The translations under genes and the position numbers were made by a program. The notes below the pieces were generated by a model. That model was not told the origin of the DNA, ran no database searches, and saw only the letters and a list, made by a program, of their open reading frames with translations. 64,000 nucleotides of DNA, taken from positions 1-64,000 of the forward strand of contig MIAY01000001.1 of the NCBI GenBank assembly GCA_001829315.1. The letters run 5' to 3'. Shown here piece after piece: positions 9,042 through 19,389 of this stretch. Position 1 is the stretch's first letter, and every line of letters begins with the position of its first letter. Source of the DNA: Spirochaetes bacterium GWE1_32_154 (GTDB lineage: Bacteria; Spirochaetota; GWE2-31-10).

Positions 9042-9947
9042 ATGAAAAAAATACTTGTATCAGGAATTATAAATATAGAAACGTCACTTAAAGTTGATTC
9101 TTTTCACCTTAACGATATAAAAGTAGTGTATCCTTTCTTTGGCATTTCATCAAGGGTTTCCGGTTCCGGTATGAATATTGCAAAAGCGATCAGTACATTG
9201 GGCGCTAAACCATTATTATTTTCACTGGTTGGTAAAGATAACAGTACAGGAACGGTGTACGAGGAAATGCATAAATACAATATTTCAACTAAATATATTA
9301 ATGAAACATTAAATGAAACACCTCAATCAGTTATTCTTTATGATAATGACGGTAATTCACAAAAACATATTGACCTTAAAGATATTCAGGAGAAAGATTA
9401 TTCAACAACTGAAATTAAATCAATTATTAAAACATGTAGCATATCAGCATTGTGTAATATCAATTTTTCACGATCATTTCTCAAAATAGCAAAAGAATAC
9501 ACCTTAATTGCAACTGATATACACGCATTATCATCAATTGATGATGAATATAATAAAGAATTTATGGAATATGCTGATATTTTATTTCTCAGCCGGGAAA
9601 ATTTATCGATTAATCCATACGATTTTATCAAAGAACTTTCTGCAAAGTTTAAGGCAAAAATTATTGTAATCGGTATGGGAAAAGAAGGTGCAATTTTATA
9701 CTACAGAAATGATAATTTTATTAATTTATTTCCCGCTGTTACAACACGCCCCATAGTAAATGTAGCTGGAGCGGGAGATGCATTGTTTGCTTCTTTTTTA
9801 TTTTTTTACAACAAAACACATGACCCGTATCTTTCATTAAATAACGCAATTATTTTTGCATCATATAAAATTGGAACAAATTCACCGGCAGACGGTTTTT
9901 TAAGTGAAAAAGACCTTTCCGTTTTGCCGTATACCATTTTAAAATAA
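9042..9947 (+). CDS. PfkB-family carbohydrate kinase
   Basis: 301 residues. The C-terminal PfkB signature NVAGAGDALFASFLFFY holds the catalytic Asp and anion hole (GAGD), and SGSGMNIAKAISTLGAKPLL near residues 38-58 is the N-terminal substrate-side signature. The family phosphorylates sugars or nucleosides such as ribose, fructose or adenosine; the substrate is not predictable. ACGGAG precedes the ATG. malQ follows 18 bases later, hinting at carbohydrate use. Confidence 0.88.
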   Translation: MKKILVSGIINIETSLKVDSFHLNDIKVVYPFFGISSRVSGSGMNIAKAISTLGAKPLLFSLVGKDNSTGTVYEEMHKYNISTKYINETLNETPQSVILYDNDGNSQKHIDLKDIQEKDYSTTEIKSIIKTCSISALCNINFSRSFLKIAKEYTLIATDIHALSSIDDEYNKEFMEYADILFLSRENLSINPYDFIKELSAKFKAKIIVIGMGKEGAILYYRNDNFINLFPAVTTRPIVNVAGAGDALFASFLFFYNKTHDPYLSLNNAIIFASYKIGTNSPADGFLSEKDLSVLPYTILK

Positions 9948-9965
9948 CAGTCTCCTGGAGGATTT

Positions 9966-11456
9966 ATGAATTATCAAAGAAAAAGTGGCATTTTACTTCA
10001 CCCTACTTCTTTACCCGGTAAATACGGTATAGGAACACTCGGTGTTGAAGCATATAAATTTATTGATTTCCTTATACTATCCGGTCAGAAAATCTGGCAA
10101 ACATGCCCCTTAGGACCAACAGGATACGGCGATTCTCCATACCAGTGTTTTTCAGCGTATGCCGGAAATCCGTTATTAATCGATTTAGACATTCTGATCG
10201 AAGATGGGTTTCTCAAAGAATCTGACGTAAATACCGTCAAATGGAATGAGGATGCAGTAGAATACGGGCCGTTGATTGAATGGAAATACCCGATATTACA
10301 AAAAGCATTTACAAATTTCAATACCATAGATAAGAAATCGTTATCGTATGAAAAATTCAACCGGTTTTGTTTAGAAAATAATGTCTGGTTAGATGATTAT
10401 GCATTATTTATGTCATTAAAAGATTATTTTAACGGTAAACAATGGACTCTCTGGCCTGCAGATATAAAAATGCGTAATCCTGAAGCGGTTAAAAAATATA
10501 CCAAAGACCTGGAGTCCGGTATACATTTTCACAAATATCTTCAATTCGAATTCTTTACTCAATGGAAAAAATTAAAATCGTATGCTAATAATAATTCAAT
10601 TTCAATAATCGGTGACATACCTTTGTATGTTGCATTCGACTCATGTGACGCATGGGCTTCATCACATTACTTTCAATTTGATGAATCACTAAAGCCGACA
10701 CAAGTTGCCGGCGTTCCTCCTGATTATTTCAGTGCTACCGGTCAATTATGGGGAAACCCGCTTTATAACTGGGATCAAATGATTGAAACCGGTTTTGAAT
10801 GGTGGATTAAGCGGATAAAATCAAATCTTCAAATTTCCGATATTGTTCGTTTTGATCACTTCAGAGGTTTATGTGCATACTGGGCTGTACCGTATGGCGA
10901 CAAGACAGCTATTAATGGAGAATGGGTAAAAGCACCCGGTGATGCGTTATTTACAGCAGTTGAAAAAGCATTAGGAAAAATCCCGCTTATTGCTGAAGAT
11001 CTTGGGGTTATTACTCCTGACGTTGTTGCATTAAGAGAAAAATTTGATTTACCGGGTATGAAAATATTGCAATTTGCATTTGATTCTGAGGAATCAAGCA
11101 GTAAAAACTTTATACCTCATGTGTATGATAAAAATTGCGTTGTTTACACAGGAACCCATGATAATGATACGGTTATCGGATGGTATAACAATGCAAAACC
11201 CATAGATAAAGAATATGCAACTTCATACCTTGGCATTAAAGACTCAGTTTCATTCCCTTTTATTAAAGGAGCATGGGCTTCAACAGCAGTTATGGCAATT
11301 GCGACGATGCAGGATGTTCTTTCTCTCGGTTCAGAGGCAAGAATGAATACTCCGGGTGTAGCAGGTGGTAACTGGCAGTGGCGTTATAAATCAGAAAGAA
11401 TTACAAGTGAAATTACTATTAAACTTAAAGAAATAACAGCTCTCTATGGCAGATAA
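9966..11456 (+). CDS. malQ: 4-alpha-glucanotransferase (amylomaltase)
   Basis: 496 residues, typical of GH77. It transfers maltosyl or longer glucan units during maltodextrin and glycogen metabolism in the cytoplasm. Seen are the N-terminal SGILLHPTSLPGKYGIGTLG, the nucleophile region DIVRFDHFRGLCAYW, the acid/base LIAEDLGVITPDV, and YTGTHDNDTVIGWY with the third carboxylate. A strong GGAGG precedes the ATG. It is likely co-transcribed with the PfkB kinase and possibly with the downstream cyclase. Confidence 0.96.
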   Translation: MNYQRKSGILLHPTSLPGKYGIGTLGVEAYKFIDFLILSGQKIWQTCPLGPTGYGDSPYQCFSAYAGNPLLIDLDILIEDGFLKESDVNTVKWNEDAVEYGPLIEWKYPILQKAFTNFNTIDKKSLSYEKFNRFCLENNVWLDDYALFMSLKDYFNGKQWTLWPADIKMRNPEAVKKYTKDLESGIHFHKYLQFEFFTQWKKLKSYANNNSISIIGDIPLYVAFDSCDAWASSHYFQFDESLKPTQVAGVPPDYFSATGQLWGNPLYNWDQMIETGFEWWIKRIKSNLQISDIVRFDHFRGLCAYWAVPYGDKTAINGEWVKAPGDALFTAVEKALGKIPLIAEDLGVITPDVVALREKFDLPGMKILQFAFDSEESSSKNFIPHVYDKNCVVYTGTHDNDTVIGWYNNAKPIDKEYATSYLGIKDSVSFPFIKGAWASTAVMAIATMQDVLSLGSEARMNTPGVAGGNWQWRYKSERITSEITIKLKEITALYGR

Positions 11457-11483
11457 AAACAGTTTGAAATAATGAGGTTTACT

Positions 11484-12530
11484 ATGGCATTAAAAATTGA
11501 AGAGGATATTACAGTTTTAGTCATTGATGATTCTACTGACATAATAGTATTAATCAAAGCAATTTTAGACAACGAATTAATTCATACAATTTGTGCATCC
11601 TCTGCAAAGGAAGCATGGCCGTTATTAAATAAAAATATTGATGTTATCGTATTAGATCTTATGATGCCCGAAGTTTCAGGAAGAGATTTTCTTATAGAGT
11701 TTCGTAAACTTGAGGAATACTCAAACGTCCGTGTTATTGTATTAACAGCAGAGTCTAATGACGATCAGGAAATTGCAAGACTTTTTGAAGCCGGCGCAAA
11801 TGATTATATAAAAAAACCTTTTTTCCCGGCGGAATTCATATCAAGAGTTAAAAACCATGCAAATCACATGCATTTAACAAAAGCATTAAAAAACTATAAT
11901 ATGAAGCTGAAAAAGAAAAATGCTCAGCTTCTTGAAGTAGTAAAAAGAGAGGAGTTTTTAAATAAACGAATACTTGACAGAACTTTTAAACTAAAAAAAG
12001 CATATTCAAAAATTGAAAAATTAAATGAACAATTAAAATATACTTCCACGCGTGATAAACTGACCGCAACCTACAATAGGGGTGCAATTCTAACATTTCT
12101 GCAAAATGATATTCAAAGAGTAAAGCGATTAAACACACCATTGACATTAATTATGCTTGATTTTGATTTCTTTAAAAAAGTAAATGATACCTACGGTCAT
12201 CGTGCAGGAGACCAGGTTTTACAGTCCTTATCAATGGTATTAAAAAAAAGTATACGTGAAATTGATTTAATTGGCAGATACGGCGGAGAAGAATTTATCA
12301 TTATATTACCGGATACAACATTAGATCATTCTCTTATTTTATGTGAAAGACTAATACATGTTGCTCGTGTGAATAAAATTGATATTGTTAAAACAGTAAT
12401 TACACAAACAATCAGCATGGGCGTAACACAATATATTAATGAAGAAACAATTGACCAGTTTATTGAACGGGCAGATACTGCATTGTATCAAGCTAAAGAA
12501 TCAGGTCGTGACCGATACATAACAATATAA
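11484..12530 (+). CDS. Response regulator-diguanylate cyclase (REC-GGDEF)
   Basis: About 348 residues, from the ATG at 11484, which has GAGG six bases upstream; the frame also opens at 11472. An N-terminal receiver domain (about 5-125) has VIDDS, phospho-acceptor Asp in IDVIVLDLMMPEVSG and the KP pair (YIKKPFFP). A helical linker (about 135-190) precedes a GGDEF domain (about 195-348) with an active GGEEF motif. The RxxD inhibitory site (REID) stands five residues before GGEEF, so feedback inhibition by c-di-GMP is likely. The output is cytoplasmic c-di-GMP controlled by an unidentified kinase. Confidence 0.94.
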   Translation: MALKIEEDITVLVIDDSTDIIVLIKAILDNELIHTICASSAKEAWPLLNKNIDVIVLDLMMPEVSGRDFLIEFRKLEEYSNVRVIVLTAESNDDQEIARLFEAGANDYIKKPFFPAEFISRVKNHANHMHLTKALKNYNMKLKKKNAQLLEVVKREEFLNKRILDRTFKLKKAYSKIEKLNEQLKYTSTRDKLTATYNRGAILTFLQNDIQRVKRLNTPLTLIMLDFDFFKKVNDTYGHRAGDQVLQSLSMVLKKSIREIDLIGRYGGEEFIIILPDTTLDHSLILCERLIHVARVNKIDIVKTVITQTISMGVTQYINEETIDQFIERADTALYQAKESGRDRYITI

Positions 12531-12540
12531 ACCTTCACCT

Positions 12541-12870
12541 TCATTTGTTGCTTTTAAAACTATCATCCTGTAATCTTTTTCCGATAGTTCTATAAATTTC
12601 TTCTTTTTCTCGCTTTCCAATTCCCCATATTCCTAAGACTTCAATTTTTTCAGGAGTAATCATTCTATAAACTATTCTAAATTTTCTGCTGTGAGCATAT
12701 ATTTTATAAAAACCAGTAAGGTCAATATTAAATTTATGCCCAAGCCTTTCTCCCAAAAATGGATTATCCTTTAATTCTTCTATTTTCGTATTTATACTTT
12801 TTTTTACGCTTCCATCTAACTCTTTATAATCTTTTGTAGCTTCAGGAATAAAAACTATTTTGTATTCCAT
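12541..12870 (-). CDS. RelE/ParE-family toxin
   Basis: 109 residues with the RelE-fold pattern: MEYKIVFIPEATKDYKELD at the N-terminus, then NPFLGERLGHKF, GFYKIYAHSRKFRIVYRM and VLGIWGIGKREKEEIY. RelE toxins are usually ribosome-dependent mRNA interferases. Three bases separate it from the upstream Phd-like antitoxin gene, the usual antitoxin-first order. AAGGAA lies upstream of the ATG. No disruption is visible, so the pair looks intact. Confidence 0.87.
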   Translation of the reverse strand: MEYKIVFIPEATKDYKELDGSVKKSINTKIEELKDNPFLGERLGHKFNIDLTGFYKIYAHSRKFRIVYRMITPEKIEVLGIWGIGKREKEEIYRTIGKRLQDDSFKSNK

Positions 12871-12873
12871 CTT

Positions 12874-13143
12874 CTATTCCTTAATTCTTTCCCATTCTAT
12901 TGCATTATTAGTTTCATAACTTTTAACCCGGCTGTTTATCATGTTATTAATTTCATAATACTCAAACATCTCTTCTAAATTAATTAAATATTCATATTCA
13001 GAAAAAGGAACTATAACTGCTTCCATATTATTATTTTTTAGAATAAATACAGGTTCACCTGTTTCTGATAATTCTCTTACGGTTTGTGTTAGTTCCTTTT
13101 GTAGTCGTGTAATAGGCATAATTCGATCAGTTTCTACCAACAT
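12874..13143 (-). CDS. Phd/YefM-family antitoxin
   Basis: 89 residues from the ATG at 13143, chosen because GAGGAG stands upstream; the frame opens earlier at 13191. The N-terminal DNA-binding region reads RIMPITRLQKELTQTVREL, then GEPVFILKNNNMEAVIVPFS and EYEYLINLEEM, the Phd/YefM signature. The C-terminal tail (KSYETNNAIEWERIKE) is the likely toxin-neutralising segment. It probably represses its own operon together with the RelE-type toxin. Confidence 0.86.
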   Translation of the reverse strand: MLVETDRIMPITRLQKELTQTVRELSETGEPVFILKNNNMEAVIVPFSEYEYLINLEEMFEYYEINNMINSRVKSYETNNAIEWERIKE

Positions 13144-13205
13144 ATTGTTTACTCCTCGTATATATATTATAATATAACACAAGAGACACATTTAAGATGT
13201 TTTTT

Positions 13206-13778
13206 TTAATTTTCTTCTAACCTTAAATCAAATGCCTTTTTACTTTCACCATCAAAACCTAATTTTTCATAAAATGTATGTGCGCGTTCTCTTTTCATTC
13301 CACTTTGTAATATTACTTTGTAGCAGTTTTCATTTTTTGATAATTCTATTGCTTTTCTAATTATATTTTTTCCAATACCTTTTCCTCTGTAATTCTCATC
13401 TGTTATGACATTTTCAATAAAACCTATTGACCTGCAATTGTTAGTAATATTTGGTATTATAACTAAATAACATGAGCCAATTATTTTTCCATTATCCTCT
13501 GCAACAAGATATTTTATCATTTCTGTTTTCATGCTTTTTTCTATTATTTTTTTCGCATTATTTATATCGAGAGCTTCATGCAAAAATCCCTTATTTATCT
13601 CGAATTTTTGCATGAAGCTACCTTAAACGCAATTTTATTGCGTAACGACGGACGCACAATCAAGTACTCTTGATTTTTGAAAGAGCCACTCAATATTTAT
13701 ATTATTTAAATCAAGTTGTTTGTACAAATCAATCAATTGAGTTAAATCATCTGCTATTAATTCTCTAATAATTATCAC
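13206..13778 (-). pseudogene. GNAT acetyltransferase gene split by a 119-bp inverted-repeat element
   Basis: Two parts of one GNAT gene flank the element at 13571-13689. The 5' part starts at a GTG at 13778 (AAAGGA upstream) and encodes IIIRELIADDLTQLIDLYKQ, a typical GNAT N-terminus. It then runs into two in-frame TAA codons inside the element. The 3' part encodes IIEKSMKTEMIKYLVAEDNG, the acetyl-CoA-binding GFIENVITDENYRGKGIGKN, and YKVILQSGMKRERAHTFYEK. Removing the element and one copy of the 4-bp repeat joins the parts in frame as ...NINIDINNAKK.... An ATG inside the element (13613) with AAGG upstream could restart translation of a 135-residue fragment lacking the normal N-terminus. Confidence 0.85.
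13571..13689 (+). mobile_element. Palindromic non-autonomous element, long form (copy B)
   Basis: 119 bp, the same length as copy D. The ends are inverted repeats around a CATGCAAAAATC / GATTTTTGAAAGAGCCAC core. Inside are a 50-bp hairpin module (13571-13619), a small stem ACGCAAT/ATTGCGT, and a third stem AATCAAG/CTTGATT. Flanks are TCGA (13567-13570) and TCAA (13690-13693), a nearly perfect 4-bp duplication. It encodes nothing of useful size, so any movement would depend on a transposase elsewhere. Confidence 0.82.
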
Positions 13779-13841
13779 ATTTTTCCTTTAAATTTGTTTA
13801 ATTTCTGCGCGAAGCGTCTATTCCAACTATTATTATACAAA

Positions 13842-14768
13842 TTATCCGGCAAAAAGTAGTGAGATAAGTGGAATGGTAAAAACTGATAGTAGTGTTGAAA
13901 TAAAAACACCCTGAGCAGCGATTTCACTTGAACCGCCAAATTCTTCTGCAAGAATCGGAGTGCTCGCAGCAGCCGGCATTGCCCCGATCATAACAATTAC
14001 ACCAAGTAACATTTTGTCTGATATAAAATATTTCAAACTAAAAAAAAGAATGAGTGGAATAATAATAAGCCTAAGAATTGAAATAACATAGATTCGCCAG
14101 TTCATAAAAATATGATGAAGCTTCCCTTTTCGTAACATTGCACCAATCAAAAACATTGAGAGTGGAATAGTTGTTTCTCCAAGTAATTTAAGTGGTTCAC
14201 CAATAAATACGGGAAGTTTTATTGATGCTGCAAAAAAAATAAAACCAATCACAACTGCAAAAACACCAGGATTTAAGATATGTTCTTTAGCGAGTCTGAA
14301 ACCATTGTCAGTATTTTTTACGAGAAGATATACACCTAAGGTAAAGGTTAATAAGTTAAAAGGTAAGTTATAAATAGATGCATAAAACAATGCTTCATTA
14401 CCGAAAATTGCACTTAAAATGGGAAAACCCATAAAACCAACATTGGAAAACATAATAATAAATTGAAAAACACCTTTCTCTGCATGTCGCGGTTTCAGTA
14501 TAAAAGGCATAAGAAGTGCAAATATAAAACAACAACCGTAAACACTAAATGAAATAATCAGTAACTGAATACTTTGAGTAAATAACTCAGGTGAAAATTC
14601 TTTTTGAAGTGATGAAATAATTAATGCCGGAAGTGTGATTTTAATTAAAATACTATTCAAACCTTTCGTGACATCGTCAGAAAAAACATTAAGATGCCTG
14701 GCAACATACCCGACTAGAATTAATATGAATAACACTAAAACTTTCATTAAGACAACATTTGCATCCAT
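13842..14768 (-). CDS. AEC-family (auxin efflux carrier-type) transporter
   Basis: 308 residues with about ten transmembrane helices. Typical segments are LILVGYVARHLNVFSDDVTK near the N-terminus, LPALIISSLQ, VGFMGFPILSAIFGNEALFY (the conserved GFMG/P half-helix), PLSMFLIGAMLRKG, and MIGAMPAAASTPILAEEFGG. Bacterial AEC proteins carry organic acids such as malate or malonate across the inner membrane; the substrate here is unknown. No strong ribosome-binding site precedes the ATG. Confidence 0.89.
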   Translation of the reverse strand: MDANVVLMKVLVLFILILVGYVARHLNVFSDDVTKGLNSILIKITLPALIISSLQKEFSPELFTQSIQLLIISFSVYGCCFIFALLMPFILKPRHAEKGVFQFIIMFSNVGFMGFPILSAIFGNEALFYASIYNLPFNLLTFTLGVYLLVKNTDNGFRLAKEHILNPGVFAVVIGFIFFAASIKLPVFIGEPLKLLGETTIPLSMFLIGAMLRKGKLHHIFMNWRIYVISILRLIIIPLILFFSLKYFISDKMLLGVIVMIGAMPAAASTPILAEEFGGSSEIAAQGVFISTLLSVFTIPLISLLFAG

Positions 14769-14816
14769 AATTTCTATATACTATTTTTTTGTCTAAAAAG
14801 TAAGTAAATTATCTAT

Positions 14817-17800
14817 TTATTTCACGAGATTCTTACCCGAGCAAAAGTAGGTTCTCATTAAACCTTTACCTTTAACATTTATTTCTCCCCGGTCTTCAAA
14901 AATATAATCTTCTTTTAATACAAGATATACCGCTTCTGAAACGTGAATTTCTCCCGGAGTTCCAAACTGCTCCATTCTGCTTGCAACATTTACCGAATCG
15001 CCCCATAAATCATAAATAAATTTCCTGGTTCCAATAACACCTGCGACAAGAGATCCTGTGTTTATTCCAATTCGCATTTGAAAGTCTGTCCCGATTTTTT
15101 CGTTAACTTCAAAAATTTTTTCTTTCATTTTGAAAGCAAACTGCATCATTTTTTCTGTATGATTCACTATTTTTTCGGGTACCCCGGCAACAGCCATATA
15201 TGCATCACCAATTGTTTTAATTTTTTCTATTCCGTATTCTTCTGTTAACAAATCGAATTCAGAAAATAGTGAGTTTATATAATATAAAAGAGTTGTAGGC
15301 GGAGTATTTGCTGCTAAATGAGAGAAATTAACAACATCTGCAAAGAGAATAGTAGCGCTATCAAATTTATCTACAATTGTTGTTTCACCAGCTTTCAATC
15401 TTTTTGCAATAGCAACCGGTAAAATATTAAGTAAAAGAGATTCAGATTTTTCCTTTTCGGATGAAAGGTCTTCTGTTCTTATTTTAACGATTTTTTCCAA
15501 CTCCAATTGTCTCAATTGCAGATTTTTAACCCTAACACTATAGATAAAAAAAGCAAGAAATGTGATTAAAACAATAAGAATGATGTAAAAAGAAATCCGC
15601 TGATAAAAATATGGTTTTTGAATAATCACGATACTTTCAGCATCATCACTCCAAATTCCATCATTATTTGCAGCCAGGACTTTGAAAACATATTTTGCCG
15701 GCGGTAAATTTGTATAGGTAGCATTTCTCGATGTTGAAGCGGGTGAAAAATCTTTATCAAATCCATCGAGTTTATACTTAAAAACAACTCTTTCAGGTAC
15801 AGTAAAACTTAACCCTGAATAATCAAATTCAATTCTTTTAATATTCGGATTAACGACAATCTGTTTTTCTATATCAGTTTTTTTATCATCTAATTTAATT
15901 GAATTTATTTTAACAAGTGGCGGATAAATATTCATTGGAATATTGTCAGGTGCTATCACAGCAACACCATTCAATGTAGGAAACCAGAGATTGCCTTTTT
16001 TATCAAGCATACCCCGCGCAACAGATGTCAGTCCGCCCGGCAAACCGTCATTTTTATCATATTCAATGACATCTATTTTTTTAATCGCATTTTTTGCATA
16101 TGAATTCATATCAAATTTTTTAGCATACGACACACTTCTTGTAGACGTCATCCAGAATTTCCCATGATTATCTTCAACAATTTGAAATATCGAATCACTT
16201 TTTAAACCGCTGCCTGCATTATAATTTACAAACGTATTTCCGTCATAACGACTAATACCTGTGCCGGTATTAATCCACATTATTCCTTCTTTATCTTTCA
16301 TAATTTTAAAAATAACATTGCCGGCTAATCCATTTTCAGTTTTTAGGTAACTGATTTTATTTCTTTCTTTATTGAATATATTAATCCCTCCACCATCAGT
16401 ACCGACATACAGAATATTATTTTCATCTTCATAGATACACATAATATAATCATTTGATAACCCATGATCTCTCGTATACTGTTTAATTGTTCCATCAGGA
16501 CTCAGAGTATTTAAGCCATTAGTTGTACCAATCCATATTATACCATTGTGATCGATGAGAGAAGTTCTTGTTCTTTCTCCGGTTAAACCATTTTTAATGG
16601 TATAAGAATCAATTGTATTTCCATCAAAAATGACAAAACCTTTCGATGAATAAGTACTTAATAGAATTTTATTTTTATGAACTAATATTTCACGAATTCT
16701 GATTTTTTCAAAATATTTTGTCAGTTGATTCTCAATAAATTTTCCATCTTGAAAACACGAGAGCCCTGAATCGGTTCCTATCCAAATTCTTTCGTTATTA
16801 TCCTGAGCAACGCTATTTACAGTCGGATGTACCAGACCATCTTTTAGTCCGAAACTTTTGAATTTACTTTTTGACAGTTTCTCGATACCGCCTCGTGTTG
16901 TTGCAATCCATATGTTTGATTCTCTATCTTCAATAATCTTTTCTACAAGATTATTGCTTAATCCATCTTCTTCATTGTATGTTGTAAATGTATTTTCTTC
17001 CTTTATAATTACACCGCTATCAGTTGCAACCCATAATCGTCCTGAATTATCCCTCATTATATTATTTACTTTGTCTGCATTAAAACCATTATTTTTATTA
17101 AAAATAGTTGTTTTACCATCTGAATAATAATGAAGGCCACTCTCTTTCGTTCCAAGCCAGTATCCGCCGACTGCATCAGTAAGCATTACTGTGTAAACAA
17201 AATCTGCAGAAATTGTTGTTGATTTTACAAACCGGTCTCCTGAATAATTAAATAACCCGGGTTTTGGTGTTGCAACCCACATCGTTCCTGCATTATCACA
17301 AAAAATAAATTCGATTAATTCATCATTACTAAAAGCGACACTTGATAACGGTTTTTCAATTTTACCATCTTTAATGTAACAAACTCCGCGTGTCGTACCA
17401 ATCCATATTCCTCCATTTTTATCTTCACATATCGATCTGATTGAATTGTCCGGCAATCCATCTTTTATAGTAAAAACAGTAGTTGTATGCTTTTGCATAA
17501 GAATAACCCCGTCACCATTTGTACCAATCCATAAATTACCTGTTTTATCCTCTAAAAGAATTCGAGCAGAAACACTTTGGAATTCAGGTACTGTATATTT
17601 ATTAATGAGATTAAACTTAACACCATCAAATTTAATTAAACCGTCATACGTACCTATTAAAATAAAACCGAATTTATCCTGAATAATATCGATTACCGTA
17701 TCAGAAACAAGCCCCTGATTTGATGTCCACTTTGTTTTTATAAGCCCTGACAATGCATTTTCTGCAAATAGAGAAATTACAGTAAAGTATAATATAAATA

Positions 17801-17819
17801 GTATAATTTTTTTATTCAT
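14817..17819 (-). CDS. Periplasmic two-component-type propeller fused to an adenylate cyclase
   Basis: 1000 residues. A signal sequence (1-22) leads into many repeats such as GNLWIGTNGDGV and GGIWIGTTRGVC, the Reg_prop blades of a large periplasmic beta-propeller (about 25-620). A Y_Y_Y domain (about 670-735, FKYKLDGFDKDFSPA) and one transmembrane helix (about 743-765) follow. A helical linker then leads to a class III cyclase (about 818-1000). Metal-binding Asp residues are in ILFADVVNFS and TIGDAYMAV. Lys in EKIKTIGDA and Asp in IYDLWGDSVNVASR specify ATP, so cAMP is the likely product. This architecture usually carries a histidine kinase, which makes the cyclase output unusual. GGAG precedes the ATG. 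Confidence 0.93.
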   Translation of the reverse strand: MNKKIILFILYFTVISLFAENALSGLIKTKWTSNQGLVSDTVIDIIQDKFGFILIGTYDGLIKFDGVKFNLINKYTVPEFQSVSARILLEDKTGNLWIGTNGDGVILMQKHTTTVFTIKDGLPDNSIRSICEDKNGGIWIGTTRGVCYIKDGKIEKPLSSVAFSNDELIEFIFCDNAGTMWVATPKPGLFNYSGDRFVKSTTISADFVYTVMLTDAVGGYWLGTKESGLHYYSDGKTTIFNKNNGFNADKVNNIMRDNSGRLWVATDSGVIIKEENTFTTYNEEDGLSNNLVEKIIEDRESNIWIATTRGGIEKLSKSKFKSFGLKDGLVHPTVNSVAQDNNERIWIGTDSGLSCFQDGKFIENQLTKYFEKIRIREILVHKNKILLSTYSSKGFVIFDGNTIDSYTIKNGLTGERTRTSLIDHNGIIWIGTTNGLNTLSPDGTIKQYTRDHGLSNDYIMCIYEDENNILYVGTDGGGINIFNKERNKISYLKTENGLAGNVIFKIMKDKEGIMWINTGTGISRYDGNTFVNYNAGSGLKSDSIFQIVEDNHGKFWMTSTRSVSYAKKFDMNSYAKNAIKKIDVIEYDKNDGLPGGLTSVARGMLDKKGNLWFPTLNGVAVIAPDNIPMNIYPPLVKINSIKLDDKKTDIEKQIVVNPNIKRIEFDYSGLSFTVPERVVFKYKLDGFDKDFSPASTSRNATYTNLPPAKYVFKVLAANNDGIWSDDAESIVIIQKPYFYQRISFYIILIVLITFLAFFIYSVRVKNLQLRQLELEKIVKIRTEDLSSEKEKSESLLLNILPVAIAKRLKAGETTIVDKFDSATILFADVVNFSHLAANTPPTTLLYYINSLFSEFDLLTEEYGIEKIKTIGDAYMAVAGVPEKIVNHTEKMMQFAFKMKEKIFEVNEKIGTDFQMRIGINTGSLVAGVIGTRKFIYDLWGDSVNVASRMEQFGTPGEIHVSEAVYLVLKEDYIFEDRGEINVKGKGLMRTYFCSGKNLVK

Positions 17820-17876
17820 TTAAAAATCTCCATGTTTAACTTTTCACATTATATTATAAAATTAAATTAAATTAAA

Positions 17877-17926
17877 GAAGCTCATGCAAAAATTCGAAAT
17901 ACAAAGAGTATTTTTGCATGAGGCTC
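17877..17926 (-). repeat. Dispersed palindromic element, short form (copy C)
   Basis: A 50-bp hairpin element in the opposite orientation to the other copies, with GCTCATGCAAAAA pairing with TTTTTGCATGAGGC. It is flanked by TAAA on both sides (17873-17876 and 17927-17930), a perfect 4-bp duplication. It lies in the divergent space between the cyclase gene and eno, just upstream of the eno promoter. Confidence 0.75.
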
Positions 17927-17953
17927 TAAATACATTGTTCTTTTTAAAATTAA

Positions 17954-19327
<1,374 letters not shown>

Positions 19328-19339
19328 TGAATTAAAATA

Positions 19340-19366
19340 AGTAGCGGTCACAAACGACCGCTACTC
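19340..19366 (+). terminator. Intrinsic terminator after eno
   Basis: A GC-rich perfect stem (AGTAGCGGTC / GACCGCTACT, loop of about seven bases) twelve bases after the eno stop, followed by a short, weak T-rich stretch (CTTATATTC). Confidence 0.72.
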
Positions 19367-19389
19367 TTATATTCAGGGTAATTCAATAA

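Noticed and set aside
13571-13689. A small structured RNA gene instead of a mobile element
   Set aside because: Copies have identical ends with 4-bp duplications and interrupt a gene, which favours insertion; an RNA role cannot be fully excluded.
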